A stretch of 64,000 bases of DNA from Poseidonibacter lekithochrous (GTDB lineage Bacteria; Campylobacterota; Campylobacteria; Campylobacterales; Arcobacteraceae), in NCBI RefSeq assembly GCF_013283835.1, contig NZ_CP054052.1:434001-498000 (forward strand), written 5' to 3'. Below are positions 20,313-28,098 of this stretch, piece after piece. Under the pieces are notes generated by a model. The model was not told the origin of the DNA. It searched no databases and saw nothing but the letters and a program-made list of their open reading frames with translations. Each line of letters begins with the position of its first letter. Positions within the stretch are counted from its first letter, which is position 1. The translations under genes and the position numbers were made by a program.

Positions 20313-20708
20313 TTACCAACTTCTAACTATAGAGTGGCATCTAGAACAGGCATTTAGCATATCAGAATAAGCATCAGCAGAGTTTAGGTAAGCTTTATTG
20401 TCTAAATTTAATTCTAATACATTAATATCTAAAGCAATTCTGTCACTAGCAGCAGCTGCAACATTTACTAAGTGTTTTTTATTTTCTGGTAAATAGTTTG
20501 TAATGACTTTTTTATCATTAAATAAAGAGTTTCCTTTTTTTACTAATAATGAACCTTCTTTGATTAATTCAATATTATTATTTAAAAATCCTTTTTGAAT
20601 TTGTGTCATTCCTTTTTCCATAATTGACATAGATTCTTGCATTACATCCTGCGCATTTACTACACCTAGTGATAGTGTACAAGCTAAAACTAATTTTGCT
20701 AATTTCAT
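20313..20708 (-). CDS. Periplasmic monoheme cytochrome c, class II (c'-like)
   Basis: A protein of 131 residues with a signal peptide (MKLAKLVLACTLSLGVVNAQ) and a single CxxCH heme site at the extreme C-terminus (Cys121, Cys124, His125 in CSRCHSIVRSW). A mostly helical body with a C-terminal heme is the layout of class II cytochromes c'. Such proteins bind NO or shuttle electrons; the role here is unknown. It lies just beyond the petABC operon but is separated from it by a strong terminator. Confidence 0.7.
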   Translation of the reverse strand: MKLAKLVLACTLSLGVVNAQDVMQESMSIMEKGMTQIQKGFLNNNIELIKEGSLLVKKGNSLFNDKKVITNYLPENKKHLVNVAAAASDRIALDINVLELNLDNKAYLNSADAYSDMLNACSRCHSIVRSW

Positions 20709-20826
20709 TCTGTTTCCTTTGTATTTTGTTATTTTATATTACTCTTCTAGAATTTAAATTGTACTTAAATAAAAAGTTAGTATTCAAAGGGGTAGTAATT
20801 GAGGGATTTGTAGTATTTGAGATAAA

Positions 20827-20858
20827 AAAAAAGCTTGGGATAAATCCCAAGCTTTTTT
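20827..20858 (-). terminator. Terminator of the petABC operon
   Basis: AAAAAAGCTTGGGAT at 20827-20841, a 2-base loop and ATCCCAAGCTTTTTT at 20844-20858 form a perfect 15-bp stem 20 bases after the petC stop. It is symmetric, but only the minus-strand operon needs it. Confidence 0.92.
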
Positions 20859-20878
20859 AGTTTTTATAAAGAGAGGTT

Positions 20879-21763
20879 CTAGTGAACTTCTCTCCATTGT
20901 TTCGCTTTCCATAAGAAACCGAAGATTGCAAAGATTAAAGCATAAATTAAGAACTTAGGTCCTAATTCTTCTCTCTCTTGTTTTTTAGAATCCCCAACTT
21001 CTTCTAAGTAAGTTACAACTTGTTTTTGAGAGTCTTCAGTTAATCCAACTCTAGGCATAGCTGTACCTTCTAAGTGTTTTTGAGGGTCATTGATGAATGT
21101 AGTTAAGTATGCATCACCTCTAGATCTGATGTATTGAGATAAATCTGGTGGTAATTTCCCCATATATCTTTTAATATCAGCATCAGGAGTAAATGAAGCC
21201 ATTGTACCATTTTTCATATCAGCATATTTAATAGCGTGACATCTTTGACAAGCATCAGTAAATACTTCTTTGTTTGTCATTTCTTTTGGTGCAATAGACT
21301 GTAAATAAGCTACCATATCAGCAATTTCTTGTGGTTGCATCCAACCATAACCTGGCATTGGATGTGCAGCACCATCTTCAAATTTATGAGATGTTTTTGC
21401 AGCTTTTGCAGGATCTTTAATAAATGCAGCTAAATAGTCAGCATTATATAATTTACCAGCAGTTCCTAAATCAGGAGGAGTAACACCGTAAGCCGCAGCT
21501 GAACTAGCGTTATCCATAACTTGAGGGAAACCTTTAGCTTCAATTGCGTGACAAGCAGTACAGTTAGCTGTAACTAAAGCTTCACCACTTGTTGCATTTC
21601 CAGTTAAACCTTTAACATCTGCAACGTCCTTTTGAACGTCTGCAAATGTATAATCAGCTGGAGCTACTTTTGGATGCATTTCGTGGTGTGCGTAAGGCTC
21701 AACACCCCAGTAAGTAATTAGCGTTAATGCTACTACTACTGCTAATATTTTTAATTCTCTCAT
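20879..21763 (-). CDS. petC: Cytochrome bc1 complex, diheme cytochrome c1 subunit
   Basis: A protein of 294 residues with an N-terminal hydrophobic segment (about 5-20), two CxxCH heme sites (Cys68/Cys71/His72 in CTACH and Cys172/Cys175/His176 in CQRCH), possible Met ligands in AHPMPGY and GTAMPRVGL, and a C-terminal membrane anchor (about 270-287). Cytochrome c1 with two c hemes is known from Campylobacterota. It receives electrons from the Rieske protein. Its ATG overlaps the petB stop (ATGA). Confidence 0.92.
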   Translation of the reverse strand: MRELKILAVVVALTLITYWGVEPYAHHEMHPKVAPADYTFADVQKDVADVKGLTGNATSGEALVTANCTACHAIEAKGFPQVMDNASSAAAYGVTPPDLGTAGKLYNADYLAAFIKDPAKAAKTSHKFEDGAAHPMPGYGWMQPQEIADMVAYLQSIAPKEMTNKEVFTDACQRCHAIKYADMKNGTMASFTPDADIKRYMGKLPPDLSQYIRSRGDAYLTTFINDPQKHLEGTAMPRVGLTEDSQKQVVTYLEEVGDSKKQEREELGPKFLIYALIFAIFGFLWKAKQWREVH

Positions 21764-23010
21764 GCATCACCCCTTTTTTTAGCATCAATTTTCGTAACGA
21801 TTGGTAATACTAAGAATAATACGATAAATGCAACTGCTGCGAAGAATCCAACCCATGCATTTGTACCTGTAGGAGGTAATTTACCATATACTGTTAATAC
21901 AATTAAGTCAACCATTAATATCCAGAACCAGATAAAGAACACAGGTCTTTTATGTGCTGGTAAGATTTTTGGATCTCTATCTAACCAAGGTAATACTAAG
22001 AAAATACCATTTGCGAATGCAAATGCAATTAATCCAATATCAAATGCTTTAAATCCAGCAATATCAAAGAAGAATCCTCTTAATACTTCGTACGACCATA
22101 AGAAATACCACTCAGGGTAAATATGCGCAGGAGTAACCATGTTATCAGCAGGATCGAAGTTAACTGGATCCATTGCAAAGTTATAATGGAAGAATACTAA
22201 GTAGAAGTAGAAAATTAAGAATATACCTAATACAGCTAAATCTTTAGAAATAAATACTGGCCAGAAAGGAATAACTTTTGACTCTTTTTTGTTACCAGCT
22301 AAATACTTTTCAGCTTCTTCATCATAATCAAATTCATCAGATGATTGATTATTTACGTGAGGAATTCTTAAAGTATAGAAGTGAACACCGATAATACCCA
22401 TAATAGTAATAGGTAATAAGAATACGTGTAACATGAAGAATCTAGTTAATGTAGCATCAGCAACGTTGAAGTCACCTCTAATCCATACAACTAAAGCATC
22501 ACCAATTACAGGAACACCACCAAATAAGTTAGTAATAACCATTGCAGCCCAGTAAGACATTTGTCCCCATGGTAACATATATCCAGAGAATCCAGCAGCA
22601 GAGAATGTCATGAATAATAACATACCTGAAATCCAGATCATTTCTCTTCCTTGTTTATAAGAACCATAGTAGATACCTGTAAACATGTGAATATAAATAA
22701 CTAGGAATACTACAGAAGCAGCAACACCATGCATATGTCTAAATAACCAACCAAATGCAACTTCTTGCATAATTGTGTAGTTTACAGAATCAAATGCTAA
22801 ACCAATATCTGGTTTGTAGTACATCATTAAGAAAATACCAGAGATTATTAAAATACCAAAAGTAGTAGCTAATAATACACCCATTGCCCATAAGAAGTTA
22901 ATATCTTTTGGAATCCAATATTCAGTCATCATTACTTTGTTAAGTGCAGTAGTGTTTAACCTTTGGTCTAACCACTCACCAACAGAGTTAGCTTTTTCGA
23001 ATTTTGCCAT
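21760..23010 (-). CDS. petB: Cytochrome b of the bc1 complex
   Basis: A protein of 416 residues, the long fused form with both the N- and C-terminal parts of cytochrome b. Heme-ligand histidines lie in FRHMHGVAASVVFLVIYIHM and in MLHVFLLPITIMGIIGVHFY. The quinol-site motif PEWY is in YPEWYFLWSYEVLRG. About eight or more membrane helices are visible. It oxidises menaquinol and passes electrons to the Rieske protein. It lies 10 bases after petA. Confidence 0.96.
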   Translation of the reverse strand: MAKFEKANSVGEWLDQRLNTTALNKVMMTEYWIPKDINFLWAMGVLLATTFGILIISGIFLMMYYKPDIGLAFDSVNYTIMQEVAFGWLFRHMHGVAASVVFLVIYIHMFTGIYYGSYKQGREMIWISGMLLFMTFSAAGFSGYMLPWGQMSYWAAMVITNLFGGVPVIGDALVVWIRGDFNVADATLTRFFMLHVFLLPITIMGIIGVHFYTLRIPHVNNQSSDEFDYDEEAEKYLAGNKKESKVIPFWPVFISKDLAVLGIFLIFYFYLVFFHYNFAMDPVNFDPADNMVTPAHIYPEWYFLWSYEVLRGFFFDIAGFKAFDIGLIAFAFANGIFLVLPWLDRDPKILPAHKRPVFFIWFWILMVDLIVLTVYGKLPPTGTNAWVGFFAAVAFIVLFLVLPIVTKIDAKKRGDA

Positions 23011-23020
23011 CTATTGCTCC

Positions 23021-23521
23021 TTATGCCATCATCGCAGCAGCGATTTTTTTGTATTCTGGACCTTCTTCACCTAAAGTGATAGCAGTTCCATTTACAGCAA
23101 ATGGTGGTAAATCAAGTGGTCTTGGAGGAGGTCCAAATACTTGCTGTCCTGAAGGGTTGAATTCCCCACCGTGACATGCACATTTCCACGTATCTTTTTT
23201 CCATGCTGGAATACAACCTAAGTGAGTACATAATCCAATAGCAACAGTAAATCTGTCAGATCCGATTATTAAATCTCTTGTGTTCTCTCCCATTTCGGCA
23301 GTTTTCTTAAGAAGGAAAATTGGTTTTCCTCTCCATGTTACAGTTACTGGTTTACCTGGTTTTAATTCACCTAGTTCTACTTTCGTAAAACCACCTGCAA
23401 GTACGCTTGGAAGTGGATCCCATGCTTGTTTCATACCAACAAGCGATGCAGCTCCACCAACAGCTGCTACTGCAGCAAATGAATAACCAAGAAAATCTCG
23501 TCTATTAGTTTCATTAGACAT
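23021..23521 (-). CDS. petA: Rieske iron-sulfur subunit of the bc1 complex
   Basis: A protein of 166 residues. The N-terminus carries a twin-arginine signal/anchor (NRRDFLGYSFAAVAAVGG). The 2Fe-2S ligands are Cys98 and His100 (CTHLGC) and Cys114 and His117 (CACHGG), with Cys103 and Cys116 placed for the usual disulfide. It moves electrons from quinol to cytochrome c1. It is the first gene of petABC and is preceded by a CRP/FNR-type palindrome at the activating distance from a TATAAT. Confidence 0.95.
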   Translation of the reverse strand: MSNETNRRDFLGYSFAAVAAVGGAASLVGMKQAWDPLPSVLAGGFTKVELGELKPGKPVTVTWRGKPIFLLKKTAEMGENTRDLIIGSDRFTVAIGLCTHLGCIPAWKKDTWKCACHGGEFNPSGQQVFGPPPRPLDLPPFAVNGTAITLGEEGPEYKKIAAAMMA

Positions 23522-23556
23522 ATTTGGCTTCCTTATTTTTAAATTAGAATCCTCGT

Positions 23557-23562
23557 ATTATA
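23557..23562 (-). promoter_or_regulatory. Candidate -10 element of the petABC operon
   Basis: The minus strand reads CAATATAATACG, with TATAAT 35 bases upstream of the petA ATG. It predicts a transcript start near 23550. Confidence 0.6.
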
Positions 23563-23582
23563 TTGTTTTATTTCTTAAATAG

Positions 23583-23600
23583 ATTTGACTTCCGTCAAAT
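23583..23600 (-). promoter_or_regulatory. CRP/FNR-type operator upstream of petA
   Basis: ATTTGAC-TTCC-GTCAAAT is a perfect inverted repeat with 7-base arms and a 4-base centre. It contains TTGAC-N4-GTCAA, the FNR/DNR type of half-site. Its centre lies 41.5 bases upstream of the transcript start predicted from the -10 at 23557-23562, the classical class II activation position. Which regulator binds is not known. Confidence 0.6.
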
Positions 23601-23688
23601 ATTGTTATGTTAATGCTATTTTTGTTGAAAATATACACAAAAAAGTAAGTCTTTTGTGAAAAAATGAGTAGTGTTTTATATAAGTATA

Positions 23689-23714
23689 ATTAGAGAATCT
23701 TATGATTCTCTAAT
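23689..23714 (-). terminator. Hairpin at the end of thrC
   Basis: ATTAGAGAATC at 23689-23699, loop TTAT and GATTCTCTAAT at 23704-23714 form an 11-bp stem that overlaps the thrC stop codon. The following minus-strand sequence is AT-rich without a strong T-run, so termination may be partial. Confidence 0.6.
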
Positions 23715-25181
23715 AAATTTAACGATTTCTTTTTCGATATTTTCTTTTTCAATTACTAAGTCGTGATTGATTTTTGCAGAAAATAAATCTTTAATACTTT
23801 GTGGTAAATGAGCTTTATATTTTGAAGAAATTTCTTCTAATGCATCTTTATCTGCATACTTAATATTGTCATTATTTAAAGCATTTAAAACTGTTGGTGA
23901 GAACTTAGTCCACTCAGCAGTTGAATAAATTACTGTTGGTATTTTTTCTTCTCTTAATTCTTCATATGCTTTCATACAAGTGGCTGTATGGGGATCCATA
24001 AGGTATCCATCATCTAAGAATGATTTAATAACTTTTGCACCATATGCATCATCTGAGTTAACAGCTGAGAATAATTCTTGTAATGCTAAAGTCTCTTCTT
24101 TAGTCATTTCAAAGATACCTTTTTCATTTAGGTTTTCCATAAACTCTTTAGTTCTTTCTGCACCATATAATGAGAAAATAACTCTCTCAATATTTGATGA
24201 TTTTAGAATATCCATTGCAGGTGATTTAGTTAATTTTAACTCTTTATCTCTAATATCATAAACACCTGTGTTAATCCACTCAGTTAAGATTTTATTCTCA
24301 TTTGAAGCAACAAGTAACTTTTTGATAGGTACACCCATTGATTTTGCGTAGAATCCACCCAAAACGTTTCCAAAGTTACCAGAAGGAACAACTAAATAGA
24401 TCTCTTCACCGTATTCTACCTCACCTTGTTTAAGTAATTCAATGTACGAATGGAAGTGATAAATGATTTGGAAGATAATTCTTCCAAAGTTTACAGAGTT
24501 TGCTGCTGATAATTTAATACCATCATTTTTAAGCTCTTCTTTGAATGATTCAGAAGCTAAAAGACTTTTAAGTGCAGATTGTGCATCATCAAAGTTACCC
24601 TTAATTCCTAGAACTTTAAGATTTTCTCCATCTTCACATACCATTTGAAGTCTTTGAACATCAGATGTTCCACCTTCTGGATATAAACAAGCAACTTGAA
24701 TATTCTCTTTATTTTTGAAAGTATTTAAAGCTGCTGGTCCTGTATCTCCCGATGTAGCTGCAAGAATAAGGTATTTTTCATCTCTTTTTTTTGCAATTGA
24801 ACTTAGAATTGAACCAAATGGTTGTAATGCCATATCTTTAAAGGCTCTTGTAGGACCATGGTATTGCTCATGTACAAATAAGTCATCTTTTACTCTAACA
24901 ACAGGGCATGGGTCTCCTGCATTGTCAAAGTTATCATATAAATCTAATGCTTTTTTGATCTCTTCTTCATCAATATCAATTTGGAATGCTTTTAAAATAG
25001 AGTATGCAATCTCTTTATAGTCAGCATTAATATGATTTAATATAAAGTTTTCATCTAAAGTAGGTAACTCTTTTGGTACATATAATCCACCAAAAGATGC
25101 ACTTGGATTTAAAATTGCTTCTGAAAACGATACTTCTGGTGATTTAACACCATCATTTCCTCTAGTTTCTATAAAATTCAT
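23700..25181 (-). CDS. thrC: Threonine synthase
   Basis: A protein of 493 residues, the long bacterial type. The N-terminus is MNFIETRGNDG with VSFSEAIL; the pyridoxal phosphate lysine is in YHGPTRAFKDMALQPFG (about residues 112-128); TSGDTGPAAL and VPSGNFGNVLGGFYA are the cofactor-binding loops. It turns O-phosphohomoserine into threonine. It follows argB after 8 bases, forming an argB-thrC amino acid pair. Confidence 0.95.
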   Translation of the reverse strand: MNFIETRGNDGVKSPEVSFSEAILNPSASFGGLYVPKELPTLDENFILNHINADYKEIAYSILKAFQIDIDEEEIKKALDLYDNFDNAGDPCPVVRVKDDLFVHEQYHGPTRAFKDMALQPFGSILSSIAKKRDEKYLILAATSGDTGPAALNTFKNKENIQVACLYPEGGTSDVQRLQMVCEDGENLKVLGIKGNFDDAQSALKSLLASESFKEELKNDGIKLSAANSVNFGRIIFQIIYHFHSYIELLKQGEVEYGEEIYLVVPSGNFGNVLGGFYAKSMGVPIKKLLVASNENKILTEWINTGVYDIRDKELKLTKSPAMDILKSSNIERVIFSLYGAERTKEFMENLNEKGIFEMTKEETLALQELFSAVNSDDAYGAKVIKSFLDDGYLMDPHTATCMKAYEELREEKIPTVIYSTAEWTKFSPTVLNALNNDNIKYADKDALEEISSKYKAHLPQSIKDLFSAKINHDLVIEKENIEKEIVKFIRES

Positions 25182-25189
25182 AATATTCC

Positions 25190-26095
25190 TTATACTTCGT
25201 CGTTAATTAGTTTTTCTAAATCAATTCCATTATTCGGATTGTCTTTTCTCAAAAACTGTGTCCCAATACCATCACTTGTAAATAGTTCTAATAAAATTGA
25301 ATGTTCAACTCTACCATCAATAATGTGCGCTTTATTAACACCATTATAAATAGCATCAATACAAGAATCAACTTTTGGTATCATTCCTCCACCAATTGTT
25401 CCATCTTCTTTGTAAGCTTCCACATCTGCTTTATCAAGTGAAGTTAATAATGTACCTTCTTTGTCTAATACTCCAACAGTATCTGTTAGGAATAATACTT
25501 TTTGTGCCCCAACAGCAGCTGCAACTTGAGAAGCTGCTACATCAGCATTAATATTAAATCCTGGGTGATTTGGTTTAGCACTATCAGCAATTGGAGCAAT
25601 TACTGGAATGAAACCCTCTTTAATAAGATTATTAATCATTTCACCATTTACACTTGTTACAACACCTGTGTAACCAAATTTTCCATCCGCTTTAGGTTTA
25701 GCATTTATGATCGAAGAGTCTTTACCTGAAATACCAATAGCTTTAGCTCCATGGTGATTTAGTAAAGAAGTGATATTTTTATTGATTTCACCAGATAAAA
25801 CCATTTCAACTACTCTCATAGTTTCTTCACTAGTTACTCTATGTCCATCAACAAACTCAGACTTGATTTCTAGTTTTTCTAGTAGTTCAGAAATCCTAGC
25901 TCCACCACCGTGTACAATTACAGGTTTAATACCAACTAATGATAATAAAACAATATCTTCAGCAAATTTTTCTTTTAGCTCAGGACTTGTTTGTGCAGAT
26001 CCACCATACTTAATTACAATAGTTTTTCCATAAAACTTTTTAATATGAGGAATTGCATCAAGTAGAGTTTGGACTTTTTGATGTTTCTTTTGCAT
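25190..26095 (-). CDS. argB: Acetylglutamate kinase
   Basis: The protein begins MQKKHQKVQTLLDAIPHIKKF and has about 301 residues. The kinase motifs are VIKYGGSAQ and VIVHGGGARISELLEKL near the N-terminus and GFNINADVAASQVAAAVGAQ in the middle. It phosphorylates N-acetylglutamate in arginine synthesis. I chose the ATG at 26095 because the minus strand has AGGAAG five bases before it; a TTG ten codons upstream lacks a ribosome site and adds residues not seen in relatives. Confidence 0.93.
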   Translation of the reverse strand: MQKKHQKVQTLLDAIPHIKKFYGKTIVIKYGGSAQTSPELKEKFAEDIVLLSLVGIKPVIVHGGGARISELLEKLEIKSEFVDGHRVTSEETMRVVEMVLSGEINKNITSLLNHHGAKAIGISGKDSSIINAKPKADGKFGYTGVVTSVNGEMINNLIKEGFIPVIAPIADSAKPNHPGFNINADVAASQVAAAVGAQKVLFLTDTVGVLDKEGTLLTSLDKADVEAYKEDGTIGGGMIPKVDSCIDAIYNGVNKAHIIDGRVEHSILLELFTSDGIGTQFLRKDNPNNGIDLEKLINDEV

Positions 26096-26154
26096 AATAC
26101 TTCCTAGGATGTTTTTTAAAGGCAAATATTATATCGAAAAGTATCTTATATGAG

Positions 26155-26180
26155 AAAAAAGAGTCTTAAGACTCTTTTTT
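26155..26180 (-). terminator. Terminator overlapping the end of the diguanylate cyclase gene
   Basis: AAAAAA-GAGTCTTAAGACTC-TTTTTT is a perfect palindrome. It includes the stop codon of the minus-strand cyclase gene at 26166-26168, and its minus-strand T-run ends the transcript before argB. Confidence 0.85.
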
Positions 26181-27995
26181 TGCTAATTCTTCTGTAAAAA
26201 GAATTACTTTGTTTCTTCCTGTATTTTTTGCTTCATATAAAGCTAAATCAGCAAATTTAATACAAGCATCTAAATCTTTATGATGAGCTGGGAACATTGA
26301 AGCTCCTACACTCATTGTTTTTTTGATTGTTGTATTTCCTGCTGGAATTTCTTTATTTAAGAATGCTAATCTAATTTTATTTGCTACATCAACTATACTT
26401 TCTTCATCACAGTTGTATAATAAAACAATAAATTCTTCTCCACCAAATCTAACGACAACATCAGAGTTTCTTGTATTTTCAACAAGTGTTTGAGCAACAA
26501 TTTTAATTGCTTTATCTCCTACATCATGTCCATAAGTATCATTTACCATTTTAAAGTGATCAATATCAACCATTAAAACACCATAATTTGTACTTGTTCT
26601 ATTTGCTTGAGAAGTAATTTTAGGAATTTGTTCTTCTAAATGCTTCCTATTATATAATTGTGTTAATGGATCTGTTCTTGCATTTTTTTCTAAAATATTC
26701 ATTAGTTTATTTGAAATAATTACAGTTTTAGCAGAATCAACATAATCATCTAAATATGGTAATTTTTCTCTTACTTGTGCTGTTTCTTCTTCTGAATTTG
26801 TATAAATAGAAACAATTAAATCTAAATCGTTTGAGATTGAATATGGAATACAGAAGTAATTTAAATCGTCTTTTTTACATGCTGCACAAACATTTTCAAA
26901 TCTAGTTGAGTCAACAATATCATTTGTTTTATCTGCTCTACATCCATTATCTAAATTACAGTAACTCTCTTTACTAACATATACATTATGAACTTTACCT
27001 GTTCTTGTATCGGCTTCTAATAAATTAAAGTTTTCAACATTTAGATTTCTTCTAATCATTGTTGCTAATCTCTCATATATTTCATCAAGGGTATCATCAT
27101 GTTCTATGGTTTTTCTAAATTTATATACATCAGATAATCTATCAACAGTATTTTTTACGTTAATTAATGGATCGAGTTCTTCTTTTTGTTTATTAGATAA
27201 GAAAATAGATATTTTAGAATCAATGTTTCCTAAAGTGCTTTCTAGTTTTTCTAATAAAGTGTTAACCCAAACTATAACTTCTTGTGCATCTTTGTTATTA
27301 ACATCAAGAACTCTATATGAATAATCACCTTTTTGAGCCTTACTCATAACTTTTTTAATAGAGTCAAATAATTTTAGGAAAGGTGAAATTAAATAATTAA
27401 TTAAGAAGCCAATTGCGACTATTAAAATCAGAGCAATACCTGTTGTATCTATAACAGTATTTATACCCATTTGTTTAGAATCATCAACAGGAATTGTAAT
27501 TGTTATAGCTCCTAAAGTATCACCTTCTTTTGCTGTTGTATGACAATTCATACAATTAATTTGTCCAGTTGAATATGCCTTGTATGGAATAGTGATTCTA
27601 TATGTACTATTTGAGAAAAGTTTTTCGTCAATGATTTTTATTTCATTTCCAGTTTTTAAAACTTCTTTATCAATGTCGTCCCGGGCGACTTCATTGTTCA
27701 GTCCTTTGCCATACATCTCTATAACTTGATGACTTCTACTTAACCAAATTTTATTGATATTAGGTAGGTCTTCTAGTTGTTTTAAGAATATATGTCTTTG
27801 ATCTATTACTCCAGTTTGCATTTGAGTTGTTAGAGAGTGTTTTACAGTTTCAGCTAAAATTGTAGCTTTATTATCAATACTTTTAATACCATAATCTCTG
27901 AAGTTATACGTGAAGTTTACAATCATGAAAACAAACATTAAAAATATCATGAAGGTTACTAGAAAAATAATCTTTTTGTTGGTTTTGATGAGCAA
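26166..27995 (-). CDS. Membrane diguanylate cyclase with a periplasmic CxxCH sensor
   Basis: About 609 residues. In order it has membrane helix 1 (about 9-28), a periplasmic domain with the c-heme motif Cys148-Met-Asn-Cys151-His152, helix 2 (about 185-205), a HAMP-like linker, a cysteine-bearing GAF-like region (LDNGC, NVCAACKKDD) and a C-terminal GGDEF domain. The latter has GGEEF (near 515) and the inhibitory-site RNSD five residues before it, so it should make cyclic di-GMP with product feedback. The heme motif suggests redox or gas sensing, an inference. The start is uncertain: TTG at 27995 directly abuts AAGGAG, whereas ATC at 27989 is ideally spaced from it. Confidence 0.85.
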   Translation of the reverse strand: MLIKTNKKIIFLVTFMIFLMFVFMIVNFTYNFRDYGIKSIDNKATILAETVKHSLTTQMQTGVIDQRHIFLKQLEDLPNINKIWLSRSHQVIEMYGKGLNNEVARDDIDKEVLKTGNEIKIIDEKLFSNSTYRITIPYKAYSTGQINCMNCHTTAKEGDTLGAITITIPVDDSKQMGINTVIDTTGIALILIVAIGFLINYLISPFLKLFDSIKKVMSKAQKGDYSYRVLDVNNKDAQEVIVWVNTLLEKLESTLGNIDSKISIFLSNKQKEELDPLINVKNTVDRLSDVYKFRKTIEHDDTLDEIYERLATMIRRNLNVENFNLLEADTRTGKVHNVYVSKESYCNLDNGCRADKTNDIVDSTRFENVCAACKKDDLNYFCIPYSISNDLDLIVSIYTNSEEETAQVREKLPYLDDYVDSAKTVIISNKLMNILEKNARTDPLTQLYNRKHLEEQIPKITSQANRTSTNYGVLMVDIDHFKMVNDTYGHDVGDKAIKIVAQTLVENTRNSDVVVRFGGEEFIVLLYNCDEESIVDVANKIRLAFLNKEIPAGNTTIKKTMSVGASMFPAHHKDLDACIKFADLALYEAKNTGRNKVILFTEELAKKES

Positions 27996-28098
27996 CTCCT
28001 TGGAAAAATAATTAAATCAGATTATTTTATAACAAAATAAATTAAATAAACGTATAAATTATAGTTATTTATAACATTTACTTTAGTATTATCTATTT

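Noticed and set aside
20669-20860. 63-codon open frame between the class II cytochrome gene and the pet terminator
   Set aside because: It starts within the cytochrome signal peptide region on the other strand, has no ribosome site and ends in the terminator stem.
26096-26125. Upstream TTG start for argB
   Set aside because: There is no ribosome site before the TTG, while the ATG at 26095 has AGGAAG at good spacing and matches the usual N-terminus.
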